From Bryobacteraceae bacterium (GTDB lineage: Bacteria > Acidobacteriota > Terriglobia > Bryobacterales > Bryobacteraceae): DNA of 64,000 nucleotides. The position numbers were made by a program, and so were the translations under genes. Below the pieces are notes generated by a model that searched no databases, was not told where the DNA came from, and was given only the letters and a program-made list of their open reading frames with translations. The stretch's first letter is position 1; every line of letters starts with the position of its first letter. The DNA is taken from NCBI GenBank assembly GCA_041394945.1, contig JAWKHH010000002.1, positions 504,501 through 568,500 on the forward strand, read 5' to 3'. Of this stretch, positions 51,700 to 60,344 are shown piece after piece.

Positions 51700-51770
51700 G
51701 CCCCAGCCGGCATCAGGTCACGCAACGGCGCCGCGGCGGGCGGCGGACCGGGGGTGGACGTCCGGCGTAA

Positions 51771-52349
51771 ATGCACACGAGAAGATTTTGTGCGCTCCTT
51801 CTGGGAGCATGGATCGCCGGGTCCGGCGTTGTCGCGTGGGTCGCCACTCACAACCTGCGCTCGGCCAGCGACCCGATTGCCATGAGCAGCCGCCGTGTCC
51901 AGGACGAGCTCAAGGCGGCTGGCCAGGAGAGGGCGCAGGCCTTCCTCCGGCATCAGGCGGCGGAGCTGAACCGGTACTACTTCGACCGCTGGGAGGTCGT
52001 GCAGCTATCCATCGCCGGACTGCTCGGCGTAATCCTGTTGTTCGCCACCAACGCGAGCCGGGTCGCCATGGGCGCGTGGGTCGTGATGTTCCTGATCACC
52101 GGCGTCCAGCATTTCGTGGTGACGCCGCGCATCATCGACGTCGGCCGCGCCTTCGACTTCGCCGGAATGCATGAGTTCATCGACGAGCGGGCGCTGTTTT
52201 CGCGCCTTCATGCGCAATACGGCTTCGCCGAGATCACCAAATGGGTGGCCGGCCTCGTGCTTGCGGTCCGCCTGTTGTACCGGCGCCCGGCGCGCGGCTC
52301 CCGGCGGGGGAAGCGCGCCGCCGAAGACGCCCTCGACAACGACGACTGA
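51771..52349 (+). CDS. Hypothetical integral membrane protein
   Basis: 192 residues with four hydrophobic segments: FCALLLGAWIAGSGVVAWVA; VVQLSIAGLLGVILLFATN; MGAWVVMFLITGVQHFVVTP; ITKWVAGLVLAVRLLY. A charged region with HQAAELNRYYFDRWE lies between helices 1 and 2, and a basic-acidic tail ends KRAAEDALDNDD. The layout resembles DUF4149-like membrane proteins, but I cannot confirm a family. It follows the LysW-like gene by 71 bp on the same strand. Confidence 0.75.
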   Translation: MHTRRFCALLLGAWIAGSGVVAWVATHNLRSASDPIAMSSRRVQDELKAAGQERAQAFLRHQAAELNRYYFDRWEVVQLSIAGLLGVILLFATNASRVAMGAWVVMFLITGVQHFVVTPRIIDVGRAFDFAGMHEFIDERALFSRLHAQYGFAEITKWVAGLVLAVRLLYRRPARGSRRGKRAAEDALDNDD

Positions 52350-52365
52350 CCCGCCCGACACGCGC

Positions 52366-52371
52366 TAGGAT
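52366..52371 (+). promoter_or_regulatory. -10-like box TAGGAT before the BamE-like protein gene
   Basis: GCTAGGAT ends 13 nt before ATG 52385. It overlaps an alternative in-frame ATG at 52370, which would then be untranscribed or leaderless. Confidence 0.35.
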
Positions 52372-52384
52372 GAAAAATATTGCC

Positions 52385-53272
52385 ATGCGCCAGGTTCTGG
52401 TTTGCGCCGCGGCCGCTCTGCCCCTGTTCGGGCAGAGCGAGCAGGCCCTCAAGGCGTTTTTCGAGGGGAAACAAGTCCGCGTGAAGATCGACATGCCCGC
52501 CACCCACCAGGGCATCGACGTAACGCCCGGCGCGTCTCCGCCCATCGACTTCAAGAGCTACTCCCAACGCATCAGGAATGCCGGCGCGTCGCTTCACAAC
52601 GGTGACGCCGTGATGGTGACGCTCGTCCGCGTGAAGGGCCGCAATATCGAGTTCCAGCTTGGCGGCGGCGGGTACGGTACCGCCGGCGATGAGTCGGCGT
52701 CTGTCTACCTGCCGTCGGTTTCCAAGAGCCGCCGTGAGAGCGACCTCGAAAAGGCGCTCAAGTCCGAAAAAGATCCCAAGCAGCGGGACTCGTTGAGCCG
52801 CGAGCTTTCCCGCCTCAAGGACAGCCGCAACCGCGAGGAGAGCTTCCGGAAAGCCGAGCAGATCCGGCTCACCGAACTCAAGAAGTCGGAGATCCGGGAG
52901 AAGGCGCTCGGCGCCGGGTCGCGGTTCAACGTGTGGTTTCCCAAAGGACGCCTCGAAGAATCCGTGCCCACGCCCGAGGAACTCATGGCCATGCTTGGCG
53001 AGTATGTCGAGTTCGCCGGAGCCGCCGCGGCCGATGCGCCCGTTCGGGTGCAGTCCGCCGCCGGGGCTCCCATTGCGGCCACCGCGGCCACCATCCGCCG
53101 CGGCATGACGCAGGATCAGATCCGCGCGCTGCTCGGCCAGCCCGAAGCCCTCCGCGACACGCGGGAGGGGCGCATCGCCGTCCACGAGGAGCGATACCTC
53201 ACCGAAGCCGAGACCGTCGAGGTCGAGTTCGTCAACGCCGTCGTGGTCCGCTATCGCATTGCGTCCCGGTAG
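52385..53272 (+). CDS. Exported protein with coiled-coil centre and BamE/SmpA-like C-terminus
   Basis: 295 residues (300 from ATG 52370). Signal peptide RQVLVCAAAALPLFGQ. The first third is beta-rich (VRVKIDMPATHQGIDVTPG; VTLVRVKGRNIEFQLGGGGY). Residues ~115-185 are a highly charged helix (SRRESDLEKALKSEKDPKQR and following) predicted to be a coiled coil. The C-terminal ~60 residues, IRRGMTQDQIRALLGQPEAL then EERYL and VEVEFVNAVVVRYRI, match the SmpA/OmlA (BamE-like) pattern of small outer-membrane assembly proteins. No lipobox Cys is seen at the signal cleavage site. Function unknown. Confidence 0.7.
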   Translation: MRQVLVCAAAALPLFGQSEQALKAFFEGKQVRVKIDMPATHQGIDVTPGASPPIDFKSYSQRIRNAGASLHNGDAVMVTLVRVKGRNIEFQLGGGGYGTAGDESASVYLPSVSKSRRESDLEKALKSEKDPKQRDSLSRELSRLKDSRNREESFRKAEQIRLTELKKSEIREKALGAGSRFNVWFPKGRLEESVPTPEELMAMLGEYVEFAGAAAADAPVRVQSAAGAPIAATAATIRRGMTQDQIRALLGQPEALRDTREGRIAVHEERYLTEAETVEVEFVNAVVVRYRIASR

Positions 53273-53318
53273 CCGCTTAAAATAGGAATCTGCCCCACTC
53301 GCGCCGAGAAGCGCAACC

Positions 53319-55256
53319 ATGAAAAAGTTTTATCTCACAACGCCAATCTACTACGTCAACGCCGCGCCCCACATCGGACACACCTACACCACGATGGCCG
53401 CCGATACCATCGCCCGCTGGAAGCGCATGCAGGGCTACGACGTAGTGTTGACCACCGGCACGGACGAGCACGGGCAGAAGATCGAGCGCGCCGCACGGAA
53501 CACCGGCCGCTCGCCCCGTGAATTCGTCGACGCCATCTCGGCCGAGTTTCGCGATACCTGGCGGCAGCTCACCCTCGGGGTCGATCGCTTCCAGCGCACC
53601 TCCGCGCCCGAGCATCACAAGAACGTTCAGCAGTTGTTCCTCGACTGCAAGAAGAACGGCTTCGTCTACAAAGGCGGCTACACGGGACAATATTGCGTCT
53701 CCTGCGAGCTCTACGTGAACGACGCCAAGCCCGGCGATCCTTGCCCCGATTGCGGCCGCCCCACAGAAACCGTCACCGAGGAGAACTACTACTTCAAGCT
53801 CTCCGCGTTTCAGGATAAACTTCTTGCCCTCTATGAATCCCAACCCGGATTCATCCAGCCGGAAACCCGCCGCAACGAAGTTCTCGCGTTCGTCCGCCAG
53901 GGCCTCGCCGACCTTTCGATTTCCCGCACAACCATCCAATGGGGAATCCCCGTCCCGGACGAAGACAAACACGTCTTCTACGTCTGGTTCGACGCTCTCA
54001 CGGCCTATCACACGGCCGTCGTCGGCGAGGACCGCTGGCCCGCCGACCTCCATCTCATCGGCAAGGAAATCGTCCGGTTCCACGCGATCTACTGGCCCGC
54101 GTTCCTGATGGCCGCCGGCTGGCCGCTACCGAAAAAAGTGTTCGCTCATGGCTGGCTCCTGTTCGACAACGACAAGATGAGCAAGTCCAAGGGCAACTTG
54201 CTCCGGCCGTTGCCGATCGCCGAGGTCTGCGGCGCCGAAGCGCTCCGCTACTTCCTCCTGCGCGAAATCCACTTCGGCTCCGACGGCAATTTCACTCTCG
54301 ATGCGCTGATCGCGCGCTACAACGCGGACCTCGCCAACGGGATCGGCAATCTCGCCAGCCGGACGTTGAGCATGATCCACCAGTACCGCGAGGGCAAGAC
54401 GCCCGCGGGCGCTTCCGACCCGGCCATCGCGGAAGCCGGCTCACAGGCCATCGCCGGCGCCACTGCTGCTTTCGAGAACTACCAGTTCTCCAAGGGGCTT
54501 GAAGCCGTTTGGGCGCTGCTCTCCGCGGTGGACAAGTTCATCGTCGAGCAGGCGCCGTGGAAGCTGGTGAAGTCCGCGGAGGCGGCCGATCAGGCTCGCC
54601 TCGACACCACTCTCTACTCGGCCGCCGAGGCCCTGCGCGTCGCCACCGTCCTTCTCGCGCCCGTGCTCCCGCATTCCACGCCGAAGATATGGGCGCAACT
54701 TGGCTTCCCGGGAGATCTTCATTCGCAACGCATTGACGAACTCGCCTGGGGCCAGCTCCCCGCCGGCCAGCAAACCTTGAAGCCGGAGCCGCTCTTTCCG
54801 CGCATCGACGCCAAGGCCGCGCTCGAAAAGATGAGCGAACTCGAGGATAACGAGAACATCCGGCAAGCCGCGCTCATGGGCAGCACGCTGCCCGCTCCCG
54901 CCGGCCCGGCGCCCGCGCCGATCGACGCCCCGATCTCCATCGACGATTTCGCCAAGGTTGACCTGCGCGTCGGGAAGGTGCTCGAAGCGGCCCCCGTGAA
55001 AGGCGCCGACAAGCTCCTGCACCTCAAGGTGGACATCGGCGAACCCCAGCCGCGCTCCATCGTCGCCGGCATCGCGCTCGCCTACAAACCGGAGCGGATG
55101 GTGGGCCGCAAGGTGGTCATCGTGGCGAATCTGCAGCCCCGAAAGCTCCGCGGCATCGAATCGCAGGGGATGATCGTCGCCGCTTCGCTCGAAGGCGGAA
55201 GTCCCGTGCTCGCCGGTTTCCTCGAAGATGTGCCGGTCGGGGCTCGCTTGAAGTGA
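53319..55256 (+). CDS. metG: Methionyl-tRNA synthetase
   Basis: 645 residues. Class I signature PHIGHTYTTMAAD (HIGH) and DKMSKSKGN (KMSKS); zinc knuckle CVSCELYVNDAKPGDPCPDCG with four Cys; FYVWFDALTAY; and anticodon-binding helices. The C-terminal ~110 residues are the EMAP/CsaA-type tRNA-binding domain (ISIDDFAKVDLRVGKVLEAA, LRGIESQGMIVAAS), which dimerises the enzyme. It charges tRNA-Met. The stop overlaps the tatD start (GTGA), forming a metG-tatD-polyprenyl synthase operon. Confidence 0.97.
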   Translation: MKKFYLTTPIYYVNAAPHIGHTYTTMAADTIARWKRMQGYDVVLTTGTDEHGQKIERAARNTGRSPREFVDAISAEFRDTWRQLTLGVDRFQRTSAPEHHKNVQQLFLDCKKNGFVYKGGYTGQYCVSCELYVNDAKPGDPCPDCGRPTETVTEENYYFKLSAFQDKLLALYESQPGFIQPETRRNEVLAFVRQGLADLSISRTTIQWGIPVPDEDKHVFYVWFDALTAYHTAVVGEDRWPADLHLIGKEIVRFHAIYWPAFLMAAGWPLPKKVFAHGWLLFDNDKMSKSKGNLLRPLPIAEVCGAEALRYFLLREIHFGSDGNFTLDALIARYNADLANGIGNLASRTLSMIHQYREGKTPAGASDPAIAEAGSQAIAGATAAFENYQFSKGLEAVWALLSAVDKFIVEQAPWKLVKSAEAADQARLDTTLYSAAEALRVATVLLAPVLPHSTPKIWAQLGFPGDLHSQRIDELAWGQLPAGQQTLKPEPLFPRIDAKAALEKMSELEDNENIRQAALMGSTLPAPAGPAPAPIDAPISIDDFAKVDLRVGKVLEAAPVKGADKLLHLKVDIGEPQPRSIVAGIALAYKPERMVGRKVVIVANLQPRKLRGIESQGMIVAASLEGGSPVLAGFLEDVPVGARLK

Positions 55257-56035
55257 CCATCGATTCGCACTGCCATCTCGACGACGAATGCTTCGCGATT
55301 GATCGTGACGCCGTGATCGGCCGCGCCCTCGACGCCGGCGTGCGAATGATGATGACCATCGGGACCGGGTCCGGCCCGCCTGACCTCGAAGCCGCCATCC
55401 GCCTCGCCGACAACCACGATTGCGTCTGGGCGACCGTCGGCGTCCATCCGCACGACGCCGGCAAGGCGGCCCCCGAAACTTTCAGGCGTCTGGAATCCCT
55501 CCTGCGACATCCAAAGGTTTTGGCGCTCGGAGAGATCGGCCTCGATTACCACTACGACCACGCGCCCCGCGACGTGCAGCGCCGCGTCTTCGAGGCGCAG
55601 CTCGATATCGCGCTCCGCGCCGGAAAACCGATCGTGATTCATACCCGTGAAGCCTGGGAAGATACGTTCGCCATCCTCGAAAAGCGCTGGATTCCGGAAG
55701 CGGGCGGGATCATGCACTGTTTCTCCGGCGGGCCGCTCGAGGCGGAGCGCTCTCTCGGCCTCGGCTTTCACCTCAGCTTCTCCGGCATCGTCACTTATCC
55801 GAAGGCCACCGAGGTCCAGCAGGCCGCGGCCATTGTGCCGCTGGACCGGCTGCTCGTCGAGACCGACGCGCCCTACCTCGCGCCGGCGCCGCACCGGGGA
55901 AAGCGAAACGAACCGGCGTTTGTCGTCGAAACCGCCACTCGGATTGCCGCGCTCCGCGGCGTCTCCGCGGAAGCCATCGGAGAGGCGGCAGCGCGCAATT
56001 TCGCCGATCTGTTTCGGCTGCCGGGTTTGCCATGA
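55253..56035 (+). CDS. tatD: TatD family metal-dependent DNase/hydrolase
   Basis: 260 residues, TIM-barrel: IDSHCHLDDE with the HxH metal pair, WATVGVHPHDAGKA, LALGEIGLDYHYDHAPRDVQ, IVIHTREAWEDTFAIL, MHCFSGG, LLVETDAPYLAPAPHRGKRN with the final Asp. TatD enzymes are 3'-5' exonucleases or D-aminoacyl-tRNA deacylase relatives. GTG start 55253 overlaps metG, and metG-tatD adjacency is widely conserved. Its stop overlaps the polyprenyl synthase start. Confidence 0.93.
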   Translation: MTIDSHCHLDDECFAIDRDAVIGRALDAGVRMMMTIGTGSGPPDLEAAIRLADNHDCVWATVGVHPHDAGKAAPETFRRLESLLRHPKVLALGEIGLDYHYDHAPRDVQRRVFEAQLDIALRAGKPIVIHTREAWEDTFAILEKRWIPEAGGIMHCFSGGPLEAERSLGLGFHLSFSGIVTYPKATEVQQAAAIVPLDRLLVETDAPYLAPAPHRGKRNEPAFVVETATRIAALRGVSAEAIGEAAARNFADLFRLPGLP

Positions 56036-57069
56036 ACGAATCAGAGCGGGTAAACTGGATCAATTCCATGAGCATCAGCCGTATAGGGCAGGCTCTGACA
56101 GCCCGTGAGATTCGAGACCTGGTGGGGTCCGATCTCGCACGCGTCGAGCGGGAAATCAACCTCGAGTCGGTCGCTTCGGTCGAAGCGGTCACCGCCATCA
56201 GCAAATACCTTCAGTCGAACGGCGGCAAGCGGCTTCGCCCGATGCTCTTGCTGCTCTGCAGCAAGCTCTGCGGCGAAACGACAGACTCGGCGATCCGGCT
56301 CGGCGCCGTCGTCGAGATGATCCACGCCGCGACGCTCATCCACGACGACGTCATCGACGAAGCAGCGTCGCGCCGCGGCAAGCCCTCCGCCAACGTTCTT
56401 TGGGGTAACCAGACGTGTGTCCTCTCCGGGGACTGGCTCTACATGCAGGCCTTCCAGGTGGCTCTCCGCGAGCGGAATTTCACCATCCTCGACGTCCTGA
56501 TTTCGCTCACCCAGATGATGGTGGAGGGCGAACTGCTTCAACTCCAGCGCATCGGCAAGATCGATTTGACCGAAGCGGACTACATGGAGCTGATCGACCG
56601 CAAGACGGCCAGCCTGTTCTCCGCCTGCGCCCGGCTGGGCGCTCTCGTCGCGGGCGCCGACGAGGCCACCGACTCGCGCCTCGGCGAGTATGCCTGGAAC
56701 CTCGGCATGGCCTTTCAGCTCGTGGATGATATCCTCGACTTCACCGCCCGCGAATCGATACTCGGCAAGCCCGTCGGCAATGATCTTCGCGAAGGCAAAG
56801 TGACGCTTCCCCTGATCTACGCGCTGGCCCAGGCCACTCCCGGCGAACGGGACCTGATCAACGCCGTGCTGGCGGACCGCCACTACGAGCGCGTCCCCTT
56901 CTCACGGATCCTCGATATCATCCATCGCTATCGGGGCATCGAACAGGCTCGTGCGCGCGCTCATGCGTTCACCGACAAAGCCCGCGCGCTGATCGGCGCA
57001 TTCCCGGAGTCCCCATACCAGCGCGCCCTGCACACGGTCACCGAACTGATCATCGAACGCGACCACTGA
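56032..57069 (+). CDS. Long-chain trans-polyprenyl diphosphate synthase (IspB/HepT-like)
   Basis: 345 residues. Conserved GGKRLRPMLLLLCSKL, first Asp-rich motif LIHDDVIDEAASRRGKP, and second motif AFQLVDDILDFT, with KPVGNDLREGKVTLPLIYAL. It adds isopentenyl diphosphates to an allylic primer to make the side chain of menaquinone. Bulky residues are not seen right before the first DD motif (MIHAATLIHDD), which favours a long C35-C45 product. It belongs with mqnA functionally, though not in the same operon. ATG 56032 overlaps tatD by 4 bp. Confidence 0.92.
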   Translation: MNESERVNWINSMSISRIGQALTAREIRDLVGSDLARVEREINLESVASVEAVTAISKYLQSNGGKRLRPMLLLLCSKLCGETTDSAIRLGAVVEMIHAATLIHDDVIDEAASRRGKPSANVLWGNQTCVLSGDWLYMQAFQVALRERNFTILDVLISLTQMMVEGELLQLQRIGKIDLTEADYMELIDRKTASLFSACARLGALVAGADEATDSRLGEYAWNLGMAFQLVDDILDFTARESILGKPVGNDLREGKVTLPLIYALAQATPGERDLINAVLADRHYERVPFSRILDIIHRYRGIEQARARAHAFTDKARALIGAFPESPYQRALHTVTELIIERDH

Positions 57070-57095
57070 GCGCCCTGCACGCCAGTCCGCGCGCC

Positions 57096-57431
57096 TCAGT
57101 ACGCTTCGCCGAATACCAACCGCACCGCTCCCGCCAGCTTGTCCCACCCTGCCTTCTCCGCGGCGAGCTGCTTTCTCCCTGAACGCGTAAGCGAATAATA
57201 CTTCGCCGCCCGGCCCGTGTCGGTCTGCTTCCACTCGGCGGCCAGCCATCCCCGCTGCTCCAGCCGGTGCAGCGCCGGATAGAGCGATCCCTGGTTCACC
57301 TGAAACACGGATTCGGAAATCTGCTCCAGCCTTTGCGCGATGCCGTAGCCGTGGTTAGGCTGAAGGGAAAGAATCTGGAGAATCAGCATGTCCAAGGTGC
57401 CTTGGGGAATCGGGAAGCGAAGCGTCGACAT
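57096..57431 (-). CDS. PadR family transcriptional regulator
   Basis: 111 residues: FPIPQGTLDMLILQILSLQPNHGYGIAQRLEQ, VNQGSLYPALHRLEQRGWL, KYYSLTRSGRKQLAAEK. It is close in sequence to the PadR at 32995 (shared QGSLYPALHRLEQ core), but here the gene is divergent from an adaptor-ATPase operon instead of preceding an ADOP permease. It likely represses the divergent promoter in 57432-57585. Convergent with polyprenyl synthase (26 bp between stops). Confidence 0.9.
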   Translation of the reverse strand: MSTLRFPIPQGTLDMLILQILSLQPNHGYGIAQRLEQISESVFQVNQGSLYPALHRLEQRGWLAAEWKQTDTGRAAKYYSLTRSGRKQLAAEKAGWDKLAGAVRLVFGEAY

Positions 57432-57485
57432 CGTACCTCAATCTTTCTTATCACATCATCGGTCACTATAGGTCGAAGGTCAAGG

Positions 57486-57491
57486 TATAAT
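57486..57491 (+). promoter_or_regulatory. -10 box TATAAT of adaptor-ATPase operon
   Basis: A consensus TATAAT 95 nt before ATG 57586 in the region shared with the divergent padR. The upstream CACTATAGGTCGAAGG has no good -35, as expected for a regulated promoter. AAGAGGAG before the start codon is a good ribosome binding site. Confidence 0.5.
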
Positions 57492-57585
57492 GAGGGGCGC
57501 GATCCCCAATGGCATTGCGCGGAAGCCGGCCGCCGGGATTTTCGGGAACTGTTTCCCGTGCAGATACGTCTAAGAGGAGTATTCT

Positions 57586-58860
57586 ATGGATGTCCAACGC
57601 ACCGATGCGCGGCGCCGCAAGTGGACTCGGCGAATCCTCGTCGCCGGGACTCTCTTGATCACGGTGCCGGCGATCACCATCGGTCTTGCCCGCCTCAAGC
57701 CCGCCGCGCCGCTCGTCGAAGCTTCGTCGGTGTGGCCGGGTGAAGTCAAGCGCGGGCAGATGGTGCGCCAGGTTCGCGGCTTGGGTACGCTCGTGGCCGA
57801 AGATGTGCTCCTCGTGCCGGCCGTCACCGACGGGCGCGTGGAAAAGATCCTGGTGCGGCCAGGTGCGGCGCTGAGTCCGGAAACGGTGCTCGTTATCCTT
57901 ACCAACCCCGAACTCGAGCAGCAGACCCTCGACGCCGAATACCAGGTGAAAATGGCCGAGGCCCAGTACCGCGATCTCCGCGTTCAGTTGGAAAGCCAGA
58001 CGCTCACTCAGAAAGCTGAGTTGGCCCGCATCGAATCGGAAGCCACGCTCGCCAAACTCCGTCTCGATCGCGACGAGCAGCGCTTCAAGGAAGGCCTCGT
58101 CGTCGCGCTCGACTACAAAATCACCAAGTCCACCGCCGAGGAATCGGCCCGCCGTGCTTCGATTGAACGCGAACGCCTCAAGATCCGTCAGGATTCGGTG
58201 GAGGCTCAGTTGGCCGTGCAGCGCGCGCAGATCGACAAGTACAAGGCGATGTACGACCTTCGCAAGAGCCAGATCGCCGCCCTCCAGGTTCGTTCCGCCG
58301 TGAACGGCGTGCTCCAGGATTTGCCCGGTGCCGCTCCGAACACCCAGCTCCAGATCGGCCAGCGCGTCACCGCCGGTACTATCCTCGCCAAGGTCGCCGA
58401 ACCCACCAAGCTCAAGGCCGAATTGAAGGTGCCCGAAACGCAGGTCAACGAAGTCCGGATCGGGCAGCGCGCCGAAATCGACACCCGCAACGGCATCATC
58501 AACGGCCGCGTCTCCCGCATCGATCCCGCCGCAAAGGAAGGCACCGTGCTCGTCGACGTCCATCTCGAGAGCGCTCTGCCGCCGGGCGCCCGGCCGGACC
58601 TCAGCGTCGACGGCGTCATCGAAATCGAAAAACTGGAGAATGTGCTCTTCGTCGGCCGGCCCGCGTTCGGCCAGCCCAACAGCATGGTGAGCATGTTCCG
58701 ATACGTGCCGGACGGCAAGGAAGCGGCGCGCGTCCAGGTGAAATTCGGGAGGACTTCGGTGAACACCATCGAGATCCTCGAAGGCCTCGCGCCGGGAGAC
58801 AAGGTGATCCTCTCCGACATGTCGCAATGGGATGCATACGATCGTGTGCGCCTGAACTGA
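57586..58860 (+). CDS. MacA/HlyD-type periplasmic adaptor protein
   Basis: 424 residues. N-terminal anchor helix (RRILVAGTLLITVPAITIGL), barrel-sandwich half motif VWPGEVKRGQMVRQVRGLGT, then GRVEKILVRPGAALSPE, a long alpha hairpin (~residues 110-230, LDAEYQVKMAEAQYRDLR and RRASIERERLKIRQD), and AAVNG-type second lipoyl half (LQVRSAVNGVLQDLPG). Beta-barrel and membrane-proximal domains end LEGLAPGDKVILSD. It connects an inner membrane transporter to an outer membrane channel. The next gene is an ABC ATPase; no permease follows, which is unusual. Confidence 0.88.
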   Translation: MDVQRTDARRRKWTRRILVAGTLLITVPAITIGLARLKPAAPLVEASSVWPGEVKRGQMVRQVRGLGTLVAEDVLLVPAVTDGRVEKILVRPGAALSPETVLVILTNPELEQQTLDAEYQVKMAEAQYRDLRVQLESQTLTQKAELARIESEATLAKLRLDRDEQRFKEGLVVALDYKITKSTAEESARRASIERERLKIRQDSVEAQLAVQRAQIDKYKAMYDLRKSQIAALQVRSAVNGVLQDLPGAAPNTQLQIGQRVTAGTILAKVAEPTKLKAELKVPETQVNEVRIGQRAEIDTRNGIINGRVSRIDPAAKEGTVLVDVHLESALPPGARPDLSVDGVIEIEKLENVLFVGRPAFGQPNSMVSMFRYVPDGKEAARVQVKFGRTSVNTIEILEGLAPGDKVILSDMSQWDAYDRVRLN

Positions 58861-58888
58861 AGAAACGAATCGATTGGGGAACGACACA

Positions 58889-59590
58889 ATGAGCGAAGCA
58901 CTACTCAGCATGGAAGACGTCAAGAAGATCTTCTACACCGACGAGGTGGAGACCCACGCCCTCGCCGGGATCGACATGCAAATCAACCGCGGCGAGTACG
59001 TTGCCATCAACGGGCCTTCGGGTTGCGGGAAGTCGACGCTCCTGTCGATCCTCGGCCTCCTCGATTCTCCCACCAACGGCAAGTACATGCTGAAGGGGCA
59101 GCCGGTGGAGAGCCTCAAGGCGAGTGACCGCGCCCGCATCCGGAACCGCGAGATCGGCTTCATCTTCCAGGCGTTCAACCTCATCGGCGACCTCACCGTG
59201 TTTGAGAACGTCGAACTGCCGCTCACCTATCGCGGCATGGGGTCGGCGGAGCGCAAGCAGCGCGTCCACGATGCGCTGGAGAAAGTGGCGATGGCCCACC
59301 GCACCAAGCACTACCCGTCGCAGTTGTCCGGCGGTCAGCAGCAGCGCGTCGCCGTGGCCCGCGCCCTCGTGGGCGACCCCGCCATTCTGCTCGCCGACGA
59401 GCCCACCGGCAACCTCGACTCGAAGAACGGCGAGGCCGTGATGGATCTGCTGAAGTCCCTTCACGACCAGGGCTCCACCATCTGCATGGTCACCCACGAT
59501 TCCCGCTTCGCCGCCTACGCCGACCGCTCGATCTACCTGTTCGACGGCCGTGTCGTCGACGAGCACACCGCAGAGGAGAAACTGCAGTGA
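58889..59590 (+). CDS. LolD/MacB-type ABC transporter ATP-binding protein
   Basis: 233 residues. Walker A GPSGCGKST, Q-loop FIFQAFNLIGDLTV, signature LSGGQQQR, Walker B ILLADEPTGNLDS and H-loop VTHDS. The LLGLLDSPTNG-type spacing and NLI..L.V.ENV pattern put it in the LolD/MacB NBD class. It should energise an FtsX-like permease, but none is encoded here. ATG 58889 was chosen over TTG 58874 because GGGGAA stands 9-13 nt upstream. Its stop overlaps the next gene's GTG. Confidence 0.93.
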   Translation: MSEALLSMEDVKKIFYTDEVETHALAGIDMQINRGEYVAINGPSGCGKSTLLSILGLLDSPTNGKYMLKGQPVESLKASDRARIRNREIGFIFQAFNLIGDLTVFENVELPLTYRGMGSAERKQRVHDALEKVAMAHRTKHYPSQLSGGQQQRVAVARALVGDPAILLADEPTGNLDSKNGEAVMDLLKSLHDQGSTICMVTHDSRFAAYADRSIYLFDGRVVDEHTAEEKLQ

Positions 59591-60306
59591 TTCCCGCGCG
59601 GCTGCTCATCGCGCTCGCCACTGCCGCCGTCTGTTTCGCCAATACGCCTTCGATCTTCGAGTTTGACCGGGAATTCCGGCTCCGCACGCACCTCGAACCC
59701 GGGCTGGCGATCGAGGTAGAGGGAATCAACGGCGATCTCGTCGCCGAAGCGTCCACCTCCGGCGACGTCGAGGTGCTCGCCGTGCGGCGCGACGGCAGCG
59801 AGCGTCCCGTCCGGGTCACCGTCCGCGAGCACGACGGCGGCACGATCGTTTCGGCCATGCCCGGCGATGCCGCGGAATCGGAAGTCCGCTTCCACGTACG
59901 CGTCCCGGCTGGAGTGCGCTTCGTCGGCCGGACCCACAATGGCCGCGTTCGCGTGAGGAAGCTGCGCAGCGCGGTCCGCGTGCGCACCGTGAACGGCGAC
60001 ATCGATATCGAGTCCGATTCGCCAGCCCTCGCCGAAACGGTGAATGGCTCCATCGTCGCCTCGCTCGGCAGCGGCGGCCGTCTCGAAACGGTCAACGGCG
60101 ACGTGACCGTGCGCCTTGGCCAGGGCCGCGACGCCGAAATCGACGCGCGTTCGGTCTACGGGTCGCTCACCGCGGCGCTTCCGTTCACCAGCCTGAGCCA
60201 GTTCACCCACAATCATTGGCACGGCCGGATGGGCGATATGCTCGGCGCCTCGTATGATCTTAGGACGGTGAATGGCGACATTCGTCTCGAAACCGCCGCC
60301 TTCTAA
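59587..60306 (+). CDS. DUF4097-type beta-repeat exported protein
   Basis: 239 residues with signal peptide (LLIALATAAVCFANT). It is built of short beta repeats centred on NGD/NGS turns: IEVEGINGDLVAEAST, THNGRVRVRKL, RTVNGDIDIESDS, ETVNGSIVASLG, ETVNGDVTVRLG, RSVYGSLTAAL and RTVNGDIRLETAA. This is the DUF4097/adhesin-like single-stranded beta-helix pattern. The last segment, with HNHWHGRMGDML, has a His cluster. GTG start overlaps the ATPase stop, so it is part of the same operon. Role unknown, maybe an envelope sensor or scaffold. Confidence 0.82.
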   Translation: MIPARLLIALATAAVCFANTPSIFEFDREFRLRTHLEPGLAIEVEGINGDLVAEASTSGDVEVLAVRRDGSERPVRVTVREHDGGTIVSAMPGDAAESEVRFHVRVPAGVRFVGRTHNGRVRVRKLRSAVRVRTVNGDIDIESDSPALAETVNGSIVASLGSGGRLETVNGDVTVRLGQGRDAEIDARSVYGSLTAALPFTSLSQFTHNHWHGRMGDMLGASYDLRTVNGDIRLETAAF

Positions 60307-60326
60307 CTCGGCCCTTCCGGTGCTGC

Positions 60327-60332
60327 TAACCT
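60327..60332 (+). promoter_or_regulatory. -10-like box TAACCT before argG
   Basis: TGCTAACCT ends 12 nt before ATG 60345, no Shine-Dalgarno sequence between. Confidence 0.45.
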
Positions 60333-60344
60333 AACAGTTCACCC

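Noticed and set aside
51590..51700. GACGAC/GAGGAA microsatellite-like run
   Set aside because: It encodes the acidic tail of the LysW-like protein in frame; slippage may affect tail length but it is not a separate element.
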